Below are positions 12,444 to 23,342 of a DNA stretch of 64,000 bases, in pieces (position 1 is the stretch's first letter; each line of letters begins with the position of its first letter). Source of the DNA: Eretmocerus hayati (taxonomy: Eukaryota; Arthropoda; Insecta; Hymenoptera; Aphelinidae); the NCBI GenBank assembly GCA_029851415.1, contig CM056742.1, positions 55,406,954-55,470,953 on the forward strand, in the 5' to 3' direction. The translations under genes were made by a program, and so were the position numbers. A model generated the notes under the pieces. The model worked only from the letters and a program-made list of their open reading frames with translations. It did no database searches and was not told where the DNA came from.

Positions 12444-12769
12444 TTAAGCGCGAGGTTGCTGAAAGATTGACAGGGAAATAATGATGGGATATTCAAGAGT
12501 CATACTTGTAGACTTTTTCTCTGCAATCTACTAGCAATTTTTCATACCCCTCACGAAAATCTCTTTGAATCAAGATTTACAGATCGCTGGTGGAATATCG
12601 CAGAGATATTCGAAATATCAGATTTCGCACCGAGATTATGAGGTTGTAGCTCGCTTCTGAGCGATTGGTCTCGGCCCGAGCCGGAGGCGAGGGTCGAGAT
12701 AACTGCTCGGAAGCGGGGAACCTCACGATCGACGCGCGAATGCTATATTATGCAATTACATAAGTTCTC

Positions 12770-13210
12770 AAACCTCGGAAAATTGCACGAATGAAATTCT
12801 CGAGATATAGCATTGGGCGGAATCATTCAGAAAGCTTTCAGTGACTATCCAAAGATCTATCAATACGAGATTACTTCAAAATTGTTGTGCAACATTTCAG
12901 AAATATTTCGAAGTCGTGTCCATGAATATTGCAGTGAAATATTTTAGAAGCCTTTCAAAAATCTTTCGGGCAAATATTTCTGAAAGAATTTGAGTAATAT
13001 TTCATGAAATATCTTCAGGAGCTTTTTGATACATATTTGTGGAATATTCCAATGGAATATCACAAAAACATTTTGTGAAACGTTTTTGCGAGGTTTCTGG
13101 GAGATTTCATTGAAATATTGCGATGGAATGTTACAAATCGTTTCCTGACATTTTTCTGCGAGGTTTCTATAAGATTTCATTGGAATATTCCACTGAAATA
13201 TTCCCATTCT
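12770..13210. repeat. Degenerate GGAATATT/TTTCAGAAATATT repeat
   Basis: Repeated variants of 'aatatttcatgaaatat' and 'tggaatattcca' fill this segment, like the block at 11830-12295. The two blocks flank the 12.3 and 12.7 kb hairpin cores. No coding signal. Confidence 0.45.
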
Positions 13211-13319
13211 GTGTGTGTAGTGTCGCAGCGGAGCAGAATCGGGTATAGTGAGCCGAGCGCTGGGCCCCGCCCCCACACACTCTGTCACGTCAGATGCCTA
13301 AGTATGCGATCTGCATGAG

Positions 13320-14390
13320 GCAAGGATGTACGTCATATATATCTCTCAATTGCATGAAGCATAAAGGATAACGGATATGGTAGGACATATCGCCAGGTGC
13401 AGAGTGAATTGAGAAATTCAAATAAGTTTGATTTACGCTGCTGTGTTGAGTACAGGCTGAGATAAATTGCGGGAAAAATTAGCCGTGAGGCGGGACCAGG
13501 TATAGTGAATTTTCTCGCACTAATTTACCTGCAGGCATGTAAACTTCCAGCTCACACTACCTCTCTCCCTTGCTTCCTCCCTCCCTTCCTGCATCGACGT
13601 CTCTCCTCACCTGCTCTCTCCTCGCGCGAATACTTTGAAGCGAAACCTGACTTACCGAGCTCTCTGTATTATCCTTCGATTCTGCCTCGGCGTCTTATTC
13701 GACTCTATCCACAAATAACCATATTTTCCCGCAAAATAGCTAGCCCGATAGGGCACCTATCGGCTCGAATAAAATTGATACGGATTCTGCGTTTTATCCC
13801 GCAGGTGGCGGTATATCACACTCCAGCGGACACAATATCTAACTTTAACAATGAGACGATACGTGTTTCATCTTCTGACGCATCAGAGCACGCGTTTGTC
13901 CACCCCGCGATAGCTTGTTTTCTGAACTATCACAGCTCGTTCCACGGGATTAAAACCATCACATGTGATATATCCCCAGGTGCGGAAGGATCTCAGCTTC
14001 CTCTTCATCTACTCAGTTTTTGAAAATGATTTGAATCCAGGACGTATAATTGCGGGAAAGATACTTCCGTTTTGAAGCTTCCAAAATGGCCACTCGTGGC
14101 GCTGAAAACAGCTGGGGAGCGCCCTTAAGGCCTCTGGCGTCCCAATACACTATGTTAGTATGTCTGTTAGACATTAGTCTTGTCAGTGTTAAATCGCGTT
14201 ACGTATGTGTAGTAGCGAGTATGAACTCTTACACCTGTCAGTGACGTTCGCACTCAAGTTACTTGTTTTTCTTTGGCGGTCGGTCGTTGAGTGTGTTCAA
14301 ATTCGAAAACTGTGATTGCTCCGATACTCGAGAGAGGCTACTTTCGTACATAGATTTTCTCTTTTTTTCGTTCGAATGGGGGTGTGATGT
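13320..14390. other. No supported gene
   Basis: A 172-codon open stretch (13505-14023, +) is rich in CT-tracts. It shows no domain, signal or conserved motif I can name. I regard it as chance, with low certainty. Confidence 0.3.
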
Positions 14391-14396
14391 GTTTTT

Positions 14397-15400
14397 TTAT
14401 TGTTTTTTTTGTGGGCTTTTGGTCAAATGATTCTTAATGATCGATTTTTGGGCGCCTCTTCCCATAATATTGAAAGCCGCGTTGTTCTTCAGTTGTTCTA
14501 GAGACGGACTCTGTGTTGTGTCGTCGTTGGCTTCCATGGGTGGTGGAGAGCGAGTGTGTGTTGCTGATGTGTTTTTTGAGGATTGGCTGGGTGAGTTCAT
14601 TGGAGTGTCTGGGTCTGTCTCTGGTGAAATTATTGCATTTTCATCTGATTCTACGTTCTCACAAAGGACTTCTACATTATTGCCAATATTTTGTATAATT
14701 TCGTGATCATAAAACTGTAGTTTTCGGGGTCTAGAATTTCTTGTACCTGAGGCACGGTCTTTTCCTCTTCCTCTATAACGGGGAAGGAAAGTTTCCTTTG
14801 CTCAAAAAGGTCTTTTTTACTTATGTATGGGTTAAAGGGGATAGAAGCGGCTTCCTCGAATTTTCTGCCTGTGTTTTCTTCATAATTTATTCGATAATTT
14901 TCCTGAACGATGTCCATTGCTTCAGAACGACAAACTTTTCTCTGAACCATGACCAAATTTACCTCTGAATTGAACCGGAAGAAAGAGCATTTTTTGTCCG
15001 ATGCCGGGTGGGTAGCTTTGCAATTTGCGCAGCTATTTGTAGAGGTGCAGTTCGTATCTGCGTGACCCGCGCCGCAGTTACTGCATCTCATCTTGCTGCG
15101 GCACGAGCTTGCACCATGGCCAAACCGTTGGCATTGGTAGCAACGGAGGATTGCTGGAACAAAGTGTTCGACTTCTCTATAAATTGAGTTGAAAAGTCTG
15201 ATGCTGCGGGGGAGGTAATCTTTCGAGTAGATTTCAATTTTTTCGAGTGCTTTGTCTATAATTCCTTCGTCAGTTCTGACTTTGCCGTGGATGCGTTCAA
15301 CTTTTGAAACCACTTTTTTGGCTTCCGCGGCGTGCTTGTGCATGATCGCAGCCATCGCAGGGCCCGCAGCCCCCGCAAGCCGCGATGAGTGATTGCGCAA
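14397..15400 (-). pseudogene. Non-LTR retrotransposon ORF1 (gag-like, zinc knuckles), frameshifted
   Basis: This encodes a gag-like nucleic-acid-binding protein of the jockey-type non-LTR group. The frame at 15400-14672 carries an RNA-binding-like segment (residues ~30-80) that leads into three cysteine knuckles. The first two are C-X2-C-X4-H-X4-C (starting CYQCQRFGHGASSC and CSNCGAGH), followed by a third diverged one (CANCKATH). The open frame stops at 14672. The next frame begins within the same bases near 14715 and continues to 14397 with a Ser/Pro-rich tail, so a one-base frameshift near 14715 splits one ORF. No endonuclease or RT follows. The 5' side is lost at a (TA)n tract. Family placement rests on the knuckle arrangement; clade is uncertain. 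Confidence 0.8.
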
Positions 15401-15437
15401 TACTGGCGCATCAAGAGATAGCGGCGTGGTGCATCAC

Positions 15438-15439
<2 letters not shown>

Positions 15440-15480
<41 letters not shown>

Positions 15481-15500
15481 CGACATATATATATATATAT
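15440..15500. repeat. (TA)n microsatellite
   Basis: Two pure TA tracts (about 15441-15475 and 15485-15500) separated by a short GCGACA-containing stretch. They lie right at the truncated 5' side of the zinc-knuckle ORF1 relic. Confidence 0.95.
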
Positions 15501-15848
15501 TTCCGTCGCACCAGACCTTCCGTTCTTGCGATGCAGAATGCGAGAGAGACGACGACGCCAAAAATTTTGGTAATCAGATATTTCAATGGAAGTGCATCTG
15601 ATCCGAGGTATTAAGAGCGCAAATGAGAGGTATTGGAAATCTACACTATTTCAATATGGGGAGTGCATAGCGACGAGGCCGATTCAGTGACGAAAAGTAT
15701 GATCGGGGAAAAAGAGAAGGTTGGAATCCTCGATTTAGCCGTTTATGTTAACTAGGTGTGCTTGAAAGGCTTCGCCATACTTTCAAGCACATCTACCGAC
15801 GTGCACAATCTGGGCACAGCGATCACAGAGTTCCTCATAAAGCATTAG

Positions 15849-16123
15849 GGTGTGTCCACAAGTGAAGCGCCCGCGCCGAGCCCCGGCACCGGCGCTCGCG
15901 CGCGCTAGAAATTGTTTGTGTAAATTCATAGACACACGCGTTGACTCCTCTTTTCGGAGTTGTACTTAGCGATCGAGGTGGCCAAACTTCGGTTCTATAC
16001 TCCGGATGTAGTCGGTAACGTGGGGAATTTTTGAGCCCGCTCAGAGCGCGGCGCCAGCGCGGGTGCCGGGAGCGGCGCCGCGCGCCGGGGCTCGGCGCGG
16101 GCGCTTCACTTGTGGACACACCC
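15849..16123. mobile_element. 275 bp MITE, TTA duplication (PIF/Harbinger-like)
   Basis: GGGTGTGTCCACAAGTGAAG at 15849 is exactly inverted at the right end (…CACTTGTGGACACACCC ending 16123). The terminal repeats extend ~40-55 bases into GC-rich sequence (GCGCCCGCGCCGAGCCCCGG). The element is flanked by TTA at 15846-15848 and 16124-16126. A 3 bp TTA/TWA duplication and G-rich ends fit PIF/Harbinger MITEs; that placement is inference. No coding capacity. Confidence 0.85.
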
Positions 16124-16126
16124 TTA

Positions 16127-16972
16127 GAAGTTTCGGAGAATAGGCTTGATCAGAATCCCCCCCTCCCTCCCTCAAAATCGGAAATTACCATCCTTACTCC
16201 CTTTGAATTTTCAGCGGGATTTTTGTATGGTCTCGAAATTTTTTCTGTAATAATCTTATACAACTATGAATAGTATAGGGGTCTGATATACTGATATTTA
16301 CCATATTATTCCATTCATTAAGCTACATTATGTCATATTATCATCAAGAGTGGTGTTTCTGAATCCTTATGGGAGATGAGACATAAGGTGAGCTTCATTT
16401 CGGCTCGAGGGGGAGACACAATCATCATGATTAGGCAACATAATAATTTCATACACAGGAGTCCTTGGGCTGTAATCCCAACTCTCAAGAAACATAACAT
16501 AATTATAACAAAGATATTTGGTCAAAGCTATCCCAAGTCAGTTCCATCACAGATATGATACGTCATTGATCCAACTCATGCGAGGTAGGTGCATCGTTGA
16601 TGGAATCAACATCGTATGTTAATTTTATCATGATATATAAGGTTGTCACGGTCGAGTAGTTCTTCTTGTGAGCTCAATGATTCCACAACTATTAAGAGGC
16701 ATGAGAAGGAATTCGGTCCCTATCCGAAAAACTTCTTTTCTTCACCCCATGTCGAATTGACACCCTTGTGCTTCCTAATTCGACATCAATAGAATATTAA
16801 AGTACAAAAACATCCCTTAAACAATGAAAATTACTATATACTCCGATGCCCTGGGCATTCAACGCACTAATATTCCTGTATAGAAATGAAAGATAAACTT
16901 ATATTCCAATCGTAGATGCTGGCCTTTGTCAACCATTGTTCATCCAATTCGATCCATGCGCCATATTTGACT
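16127..16972. other. 3' flank of the transposase gene, no gene seen
   Basis: AT-rich sequence without exons. The outer terminal repeat expected for a Transib element was not found here with confidence (a CACAATC at 16418 is only a weak candidate). Confidence 0.35.
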
Positions 16973-19900
16973 TCAAGACGAGTTATCGAAGTCTTGACAG
17001 TTAAACTCATATTCCAGTCCGTCTTCATCTTCACTCGATGCCCCATCATCCGACATTACATCAGTATAATCACTTGGACCACTTTCTACACACGAATCTC
17101 CGGATTCGGATTGTTCTTCTTCGGATTCACTATTGCTATCAATAGCACTGTCTATTTTATCCTCATCAGGCTCAAGATTGAGAAGGGATTTCATTTCATC
17201 CGTCAATGTACGTTTCACATGGGGTTTCTTCGCAGTGTAGGAACTAATCAGTGGGTCTGAATGCAGGAGCAGTCGTCGGAAAACATCCGTATTTGTCAAT
17301 ACTCTGGAATAATGAATAACTCGAATTATATTTCCAGGGTCGTGATGGCACCAGGCACGTTGAAATATGAGTAGATTTTCCAAGCTACATCCCAATGACT
17401 CCAGGGCTATTTAAATTGAGACCAACAACCAAAGGAAAATATACATGTTATTGTTAATGAATCTAATCTTGTTAGTTGGTTTCGAACTCAAGAAGATGAA
17501 ATCTCTACTCGCTATCAAAGTTATAATAATTATAGCTGTCTCAACCCGTTCATTACGAACTTCAATACTTAAGCTTGAAAAATGTTTGATCGCATGAATC
17601 ATCCATGACTTTGTGATGCATGAGAGAATTTGACGCTCGAGGAATGTTCGTCTCTCATTCGAATTTTCCATGTCCGTAAGTTTTCTGCACTTGTTTCTAA
17701 CTTTCACTCACAGTTCGTGGAAAAAAAGGATCCAAAACGCGAACATAAAACCTTGACTGTGTAAACTCGTGACGATTCCAACCTCGCTCCTGGCTTCAGC
17801 CTCCAAGAGCCACTAGGGATGCTGAATCCAAATACTGTAATCATGAACATAGTGTAAGATAGCACCATGGTTATTCCATTACCGATTATATCGTAAAATA
17901 ACGTTTTTCCCAGCGGAAGTTGTTGCGGGAGATCCTGAACAGACATTTACACACATGTATATGTTGTTGGTCATCAGGTTTTATGATACCACGGATGGTA
18001 ATTCGATTTTTTATAGAATCTGCTGAACTAAGTCTGAATAATGGTACAGAATCAAAGGATCGATCTGATTTCTTCTTCATCAGAATATGAGCGAGTCGTG
18101 GTACGATTGACAGAAGAGTGTACAATTTTAGAGATTCTCACCGGTCGCTTTTTCTTGCATGATGCTCTCTGAAGCTCTTCAAAACTTTATGGCTACTTTC
18201 TAACGGTTCCTCCGAGCACAACCCAATTGCTGAATGATTTTTTCTTATCAAAATATGTCCATGGATCAATATGAGATGCATAGTCGTTGGCATTTCGAAC
18301 CAAGGATACAATCGGACGAATTCTCTTGCAGTTTCGTGGTTGTATTGACGAAATTCTTCAGTTCTGACTTCCTCGCCACACGGAATGACAAACAACGTCA
18401 CATGAAATCTATGCAAAAGATTTGCATCGAAACCTGCAATCGTAGAAAATCATTTTCTAGGCTCAATCATTCAGATCTTGCAAGAGCTTGCGAAATTTAT
18501 TGAGATATCTCGTGAATAGTTGTGTGTACTTCTCCCTATTTGATAGAATCTACGTGGAGAATTGAAAATCACGATTGGGATAACCGAATATCAAAATTAG
18601 GGTTTTGTATTCGTTTTCAAACATTGGCTACAATATGTAGAGCTTGCGATTGGATATGAACATCTATTCGTGGTACTCTCAAGTGCAACAGGAACTAAAA
18701 ACGTAAAATGTCTTCAAAATGGTAAAATTGAGTCAGAGAAACGCGCGGGTATAAGCAAAGTATGTAGTACCTGTTTCTTCAGCGACAACGTCTAGGTTCC
18801 GGGAGAAAATTCTTGCAGTATTTCCACTGTTCGAATTTCCAAAACCCTGCTTGGGTTTGTTCACTGTAATCCGAATCCTATTCTTCAAAGCCTTTTGGAT
18901 TTTCAACCCTTGCTCTTTTGTTGTAGGTTTCAAAATCGCTGGAATCTGCATAAGAAAACAAGGTTAATTCTATTCCGAACATGAATCAAATATATTGATC
19001 GTTCCATGGCGAAATTTGCAGTTATATCAGATTTGCAAAGGTGACCAGGAATCCACGATAGAAGAAATATGCTCTATTCATGCCTTAAAGACAATCGTTC
19101 ACTTACTCTCCAAACAGGCTTGGGTAGTACCAATCTTATGGAAATATTCAGGACGAGTTCCATGAAACGGATCCAAGCATGCAATATCGTGAATCCACCT
19201 TTAAGATTTTCTTCGTCCACGGCTTTGTTTATCACATAATCAATATTGTTAAAGTACTTGATTGTAACTCCGCATACAAAGCACTTTTGACTGTTAGATT
19301 TGTTCAATGCATTACATACCTAGAAAAAGATGTATTCAAGAAATTTTTCATGTCTAGAAGATGATCAATATACGTGGAAATGTAACTGAGGCTCTTGGGG
19401 TGATTGGTTATTCTTCGTCGCTAACAAGGGGAGTCCAAGGGGTTCGGGAGCTGGATCTGGCTGAAACTCTGGGAATCATCTCTTTTGGCACCACAGATGA
19501 TACCCAGAGTCACAGAGTCTAACGCTCAAGCGTTTCCAAGCTACAGGCTACAACCCATGCATTACAGTATATCTATATATGTGGGAAAATGGTATAGTGA
19601 AACTTGTTAAGTTGGGCACTCTGTAACTTAGGCACCTCCCTAACTTGGGCACTTTTCCGCGGAACGCGCAAAAATACATAACTCTTACGGGGATTGTGTG
19701 CGAGTTTCTGTATGTTGGGCACCTGCCTAAGTTGGGCGGTTTTTTCCGGAACCGTGAGTGCCCAACTTAGACAAGTTCCACTGTATATATAGAGATACTT
19801 TAATGCATGGGTTGTGGCCTGTAGCTCGGAAACGCTTGAGCGTTAGACTCTGCGGTTTCGGGTATCACTTTTTAGTGCCAAAAGGAGATGATTCCCAGAG

Positions 19901-21267
19901 TTTCAGCCAGATCCAGCTCCCGAACCGTTTGGACTCTCCTTGTAAGTTCATTTGGGCAGATAATGAAATAACACAATGTTCGGTACAAAATTAGGAGATG
20001 TTACTTCGATTGAATCTTAACATCAAGACTTTTCAGTTAAAGCTCCTGAATTCCACTACGGAGTAGGAAAAATTTCGTACCCCATAATTCTATGAGTTAT
20101 GTTTGGATGACATAATACCTTTCCATCAATCATTGACAGGATGAACTGGAAATTGACTTCACAATTTTCGAAAATGAATGGTTGCAGTTCGTCAATCTGA
20201 TTTCCGAGGTATCTTGACGCATCAATACAGATTTCATCAGTTTCCTTCACAAACTTGAATCTAATCGGCCGACAAAATCTTACAGAATTAGGCGTTTGAT
20301 TCTCCCAAATCACCCGATTTGTGTTTGCATCGACCAATTTTGAGGGAACCATGTACGAGCAGAAAATATGACTGTAATCATAGTTACAATCACTTGAAAT
20401 TTGGTTGTATGCCTCAACGTGAGTTCCATCAAATCCATACTCGATAATGAAGATTAAGATGGCGTTCATTAGATCATCATGCGTAATCTGTCCAGTGTCC
20501 AGGAGATACTGTAAGAGCCGCTTGAAAGTGTGAAACGTTAAGCCTTGCACGCTCACTTCGGCTGAGGTCTCTGAGACATTAATGTCATCTAGGTAAGCAT
20601 CTTTTTTCCCTTCAACAACCTGATGAAAATTATATTCGTGTTGAAAAACCACAAAACAAAAGAAGCCTTCTGATGTAATCAAATATTCGAAACTCGAACA
20701 ACGTGTATAAATTCTAAGGTTGTCGATAATAGTTTGTTTCTCTTTTGAATGAAATATATTGATATTTTGACACAGATTGTCAAATAATGTGATCAGGGAT
20801 GTATCTTGGATCACTTTTTCTATCGCCATCAGTGAATCGTCATCAATTCATCAAGATAAGAGCTTACCTTGTAATATGGGGGAAGCCACTTGTGTCCATC
20901 CTCCCGATTCATCTTTCGTAAGTTTATATATTGTTGACGAGTCAAGTTGAGATCAATAAGTAAACCCACGGCTTTTGGGATGGTTCTCTCAATCACGGGT
21001 TCCTTTGTAATCAAATCCATGATTTCTGAAGCTCGTTCAGAGTCGGTAATCTGGCAAATCAATCTAGCACCGCTGGTGTTGCCTTCGTACCTCATTTTCT
21101 TCCTCACAATCTCGAATGAGGCTTGACGTGGTAATTCTAGTGCCATTGCTAAATCTTCACGCCTCCGTGTACGAGCGGACGAATCTTCATAGTCGACAAC
21201 TGGTCTACCACCTCGATTCACCTGGAATACTGAGGGATCTGGATGAGCGAGATTCCGAGTCACATTG
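16973..21267 (-). CDS. Transib/RAG1-like transposase, six exons
   Basis: DDE-type transposase of the Transib/RAG1 family (DNA cut-and-paste). Exons on the minus strand: 21267 (or 21221)-20868, 20619-20119, 19319-19107, 18945-18771, 18433-18142, 17303-16973. All introns are GT-AG and all phases match. From 21221 the exons total 1866 nt, one open frame of 621 codons ending in TGA. Motifs in order: GGRPVVDYEDSS (N-terminal); ETSAEV; EYGFDGTH, matching the region of the first catalytic Asp (RAG1 D600); CFVC, the zinc Cys pair; GFGNSNSGNTAR; MHLILIHG with the zinc His pair H-X4-H; CSEEPLESSHK, the RAG1 E962 region; then NTDVFRRLL. The C-terminus is a ~60-residue acidic tail. The second Asp is not obvious (LHAWIRFME aligns there). 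At least one 5' exon is missing or upstream. It is either an autonomous transposon gene or a domesticated copy. Motif alignment is from family knowledge. Confidence 0.85.
19424..19942. mobile_element. MITE (family A, copy 1) inside transposase intron 2
   Basis: The left arm (from ACAAGGGGAGTCCAAGG at 19424) and right arm (ending CTCTCCTTGT at 19942) are inverted repeats ~160 bases long. They share GAAACTCTGGGAATCATCT and CTAACGCTCAAGCGTTTCC. The element sits within the intron 20118-19320 of the Transib-like gene. A second family member lies at 52661-52991. Its own centre was later hit by a pogo-like MITE. Confidence 0.8.
19595..19784. mobile_element. Nested pogo/Tigger-like MITE, TA duplication
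   Basis: The right end reads (inverted) CAGTGGAACTTGTCTAAGTT and the left end TAGTGAAACTTGTTAAGTTG, both flanked by TA (19593-19594, 19785-19786). CAGTGGAAC-type ends with TA duplications are typical of pogo/Tigger mariners. It is 190 bases, non-coding, with internal GTTGGGCAC repeats. It sits between the arms of the family A MITE, so it is the later insertion. Confidence 0.7.
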
Positions 21268-21439
21268 CTGAATAAAATAATTCCTTGAATCGCAATCAAT
21301 TAAAGCCTACATTGGAGATTCCTCGAGAAGTTCTTCAAAAACTTCAAAATCCCAAGCTCTCGACATACGAGTACAAAAATCAGCTTGAAAGTACATAAAA
21401 CACATGGCAACAGTGAATACCGAGTCCGATTGAGACTTT

Positions 21440-23342
21440 TAGTCCGGTCTCCGGCCGACCTTTTGTTGGTCTGTTGGCCTCCAGCGAGGTGACAATTTGG
21501 CTGGATAAGAGCCAAAATTACAAGAAATTACCGCCAAAGGTGGACACTCTACGTGTGGTACAAGCTGAGATATGGATTTTTTAAATAATTAATTTGTAAG
21601 CGTTATATGTCCGTTATCCTCCAGTGGCCACCCTCTGCTCATTTGGAAGCTCACGAAACGTATATTGAGATGGAAAGAAGGTGGACAGTCCTAGTGTGGT
21701 CGGAATTGGGGTATTGAGGGCCTAAAGGTCACATTTTCGGGTCAAAATGGCGAAAATGACGATTTTTCGCGTGTAACTCAGAAACGATGCACTCGATCAA
21801 AATTTTACATCAGTACTTTTTTGTTCATCTTGTTAAGATCTTGAAGTTTGTGTTAGGGTAATTTTTCTCAGAAATGCGTCATTCTTGAGATAATGGCGTT
21901 GCGAGTTGTCAGGATTAGACGTTGGGATCTCCGGATACGTACAACTCAAGAACGACGCACTTGACCAAAATTCAATATCAGTACTCATTTACTATTCATG
22001 TATTTTGAGATCTTTAAATCTTTTACGAATCTTTTTCCTCAAAATCGGATAATTTTTGAGGTATGAACATTATTAGTTGCGGGTATTAATCGTACCAGAC
22101 GCTTTCTTGTGTACATATGGAGATTGAGTTCGTTCTTTTTCGTTAACGTTATAAGATTCCAGTCTCAAAATCTCTGATTTTTTGAAATAAAATGAGTCCC
22201 TATTGAGAGCGTACTTATATTCATTCATATGTCAAATTTGTACCGTACATAACTGAAACAGTGAAACACTTCCATCGTACAAAATTACCATCGTTCCTCA
22301 TCACTTTCATCGGTAGTATACATATCGAAGTCACTCAAATCACCATGAGAATCACCACTGACCTCATCTTCATTGCGATCATCGTCGTCATGAAGGACAT
22401 CTATAACTTTTTCTGGAGACGGATTACCATCAAACAGCACAATATCCAAGCTCTCTCCGTTGTCGGTCCAGCCACATTGATTCCATGCTTCTATATCCAC
22501 GATGCAAAGGACATTCGAGGCGCCTGCTAGCCCCAACTGATAATGTTCATACCTCGAAAATTATCCGATTTTGAGGAAAAAGATTCGTATACAGATTTTA
22601 AGATCTCAAAATACATGAATAGTGAATCAGTACTGATATTGAATTTTGGTCAAGTGCGTCGTTCTTGAGTTGTACGTATCCGGAGATCCCAACGTCTGAT
22701 CCTGACAACTCGCAAAGCCATTATCTCAAGAATGACACATTTCTGAGAAAAATTACCCGAACACAAATTTCAAGATCTTGACAAGACAAACAAAAAAGTA
22801 CTGATGTAAAATTTTGACCAAGTGCGCCGTTCTTGAGTTGTACGTATCAGGAGGTCTGAGCGTCTACTTTTCACAACTCGCAACGCCATTATCTCAGAAA
22901 TGACGCATTTCTGAGAAAAATTAACCGAATACAAATTTTAAGATCTTAACAAGATGAACAAAAAAGTACTGATGTAAAATTTCGATTAGGTACATCGTTT
23001 CTGAGTTATACGCGAAAAATCGTCATTTTCGCCATTTTGACCCGAAAATTTGACCTTTGGGCCCTCAATACCCCAATTCCGACCACACTAGGACTGTCCA
23101 CCTTCTTTTCATCTCAATATACGTTTCGTGAACTTCCAAATGAGCATAGGGTGGCCACTGGAGGATAACGGACATATAACGCTTACAAATTAATTATTTA
23201 AAAAATCCATATCTCAGCTTGTACCACACGTAGAGTGTCCACCTTTGGCGGTAATTTCTTGTAATTTTGGCTCTTATCCAGCCAAATTGTCACCTCGCTG
23301 GAGGCCAACAGACCAACAAAAGGTCGGCCGGAGACCGGACTA
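21440..23342. mobile_element. 1.9 kb foldback element
   Basis: Long inverted arms begin TAGTCCGGTCTCCGGCCGAC at ~21440 and end with the complement at ~23342. The arms are near-identical for ~600-800 bases and include internal ~170 base direct units (around TTGACCAAAATT…CAGTACT), two in the left arm and three in the right. The centre (22250-22540) is unique and contains an open stretch on minus (22536-22285) with an acidic end (DDDDRNEDE, TTDESDEE). That stretch looks like a captured exon fragment. The element lies directly 5' of the Transib-like gene. I cannot define a target duplication. Confidence 0.8.
22285..22536 (-). other. Acidic open stretch in the foldback loop
   Basis: 83 codons beginning MGLAGASNVLCIVDIEAW and ending in an Asp/Glu/Ser-rich tail. 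Unlike the arms it is not repeated. I do not recognise the family. It could be a captured host exon, a relic of the element's own gene, or chance. The acidic tail resembles the transposase C-terminus in composition only. Confidence 0.3.

Noticed and set aside
13505..14023. 172-codon frame as a protein gene
   Set aside because: No recognisable domain, biased CT-rich composition, no splice or homology support.
20620..20829. ATG at 20829 as a gene start
   Set aside because: The following ~70 codons lie in a GT-AG intron; the family motif flow resumes only at 20619.
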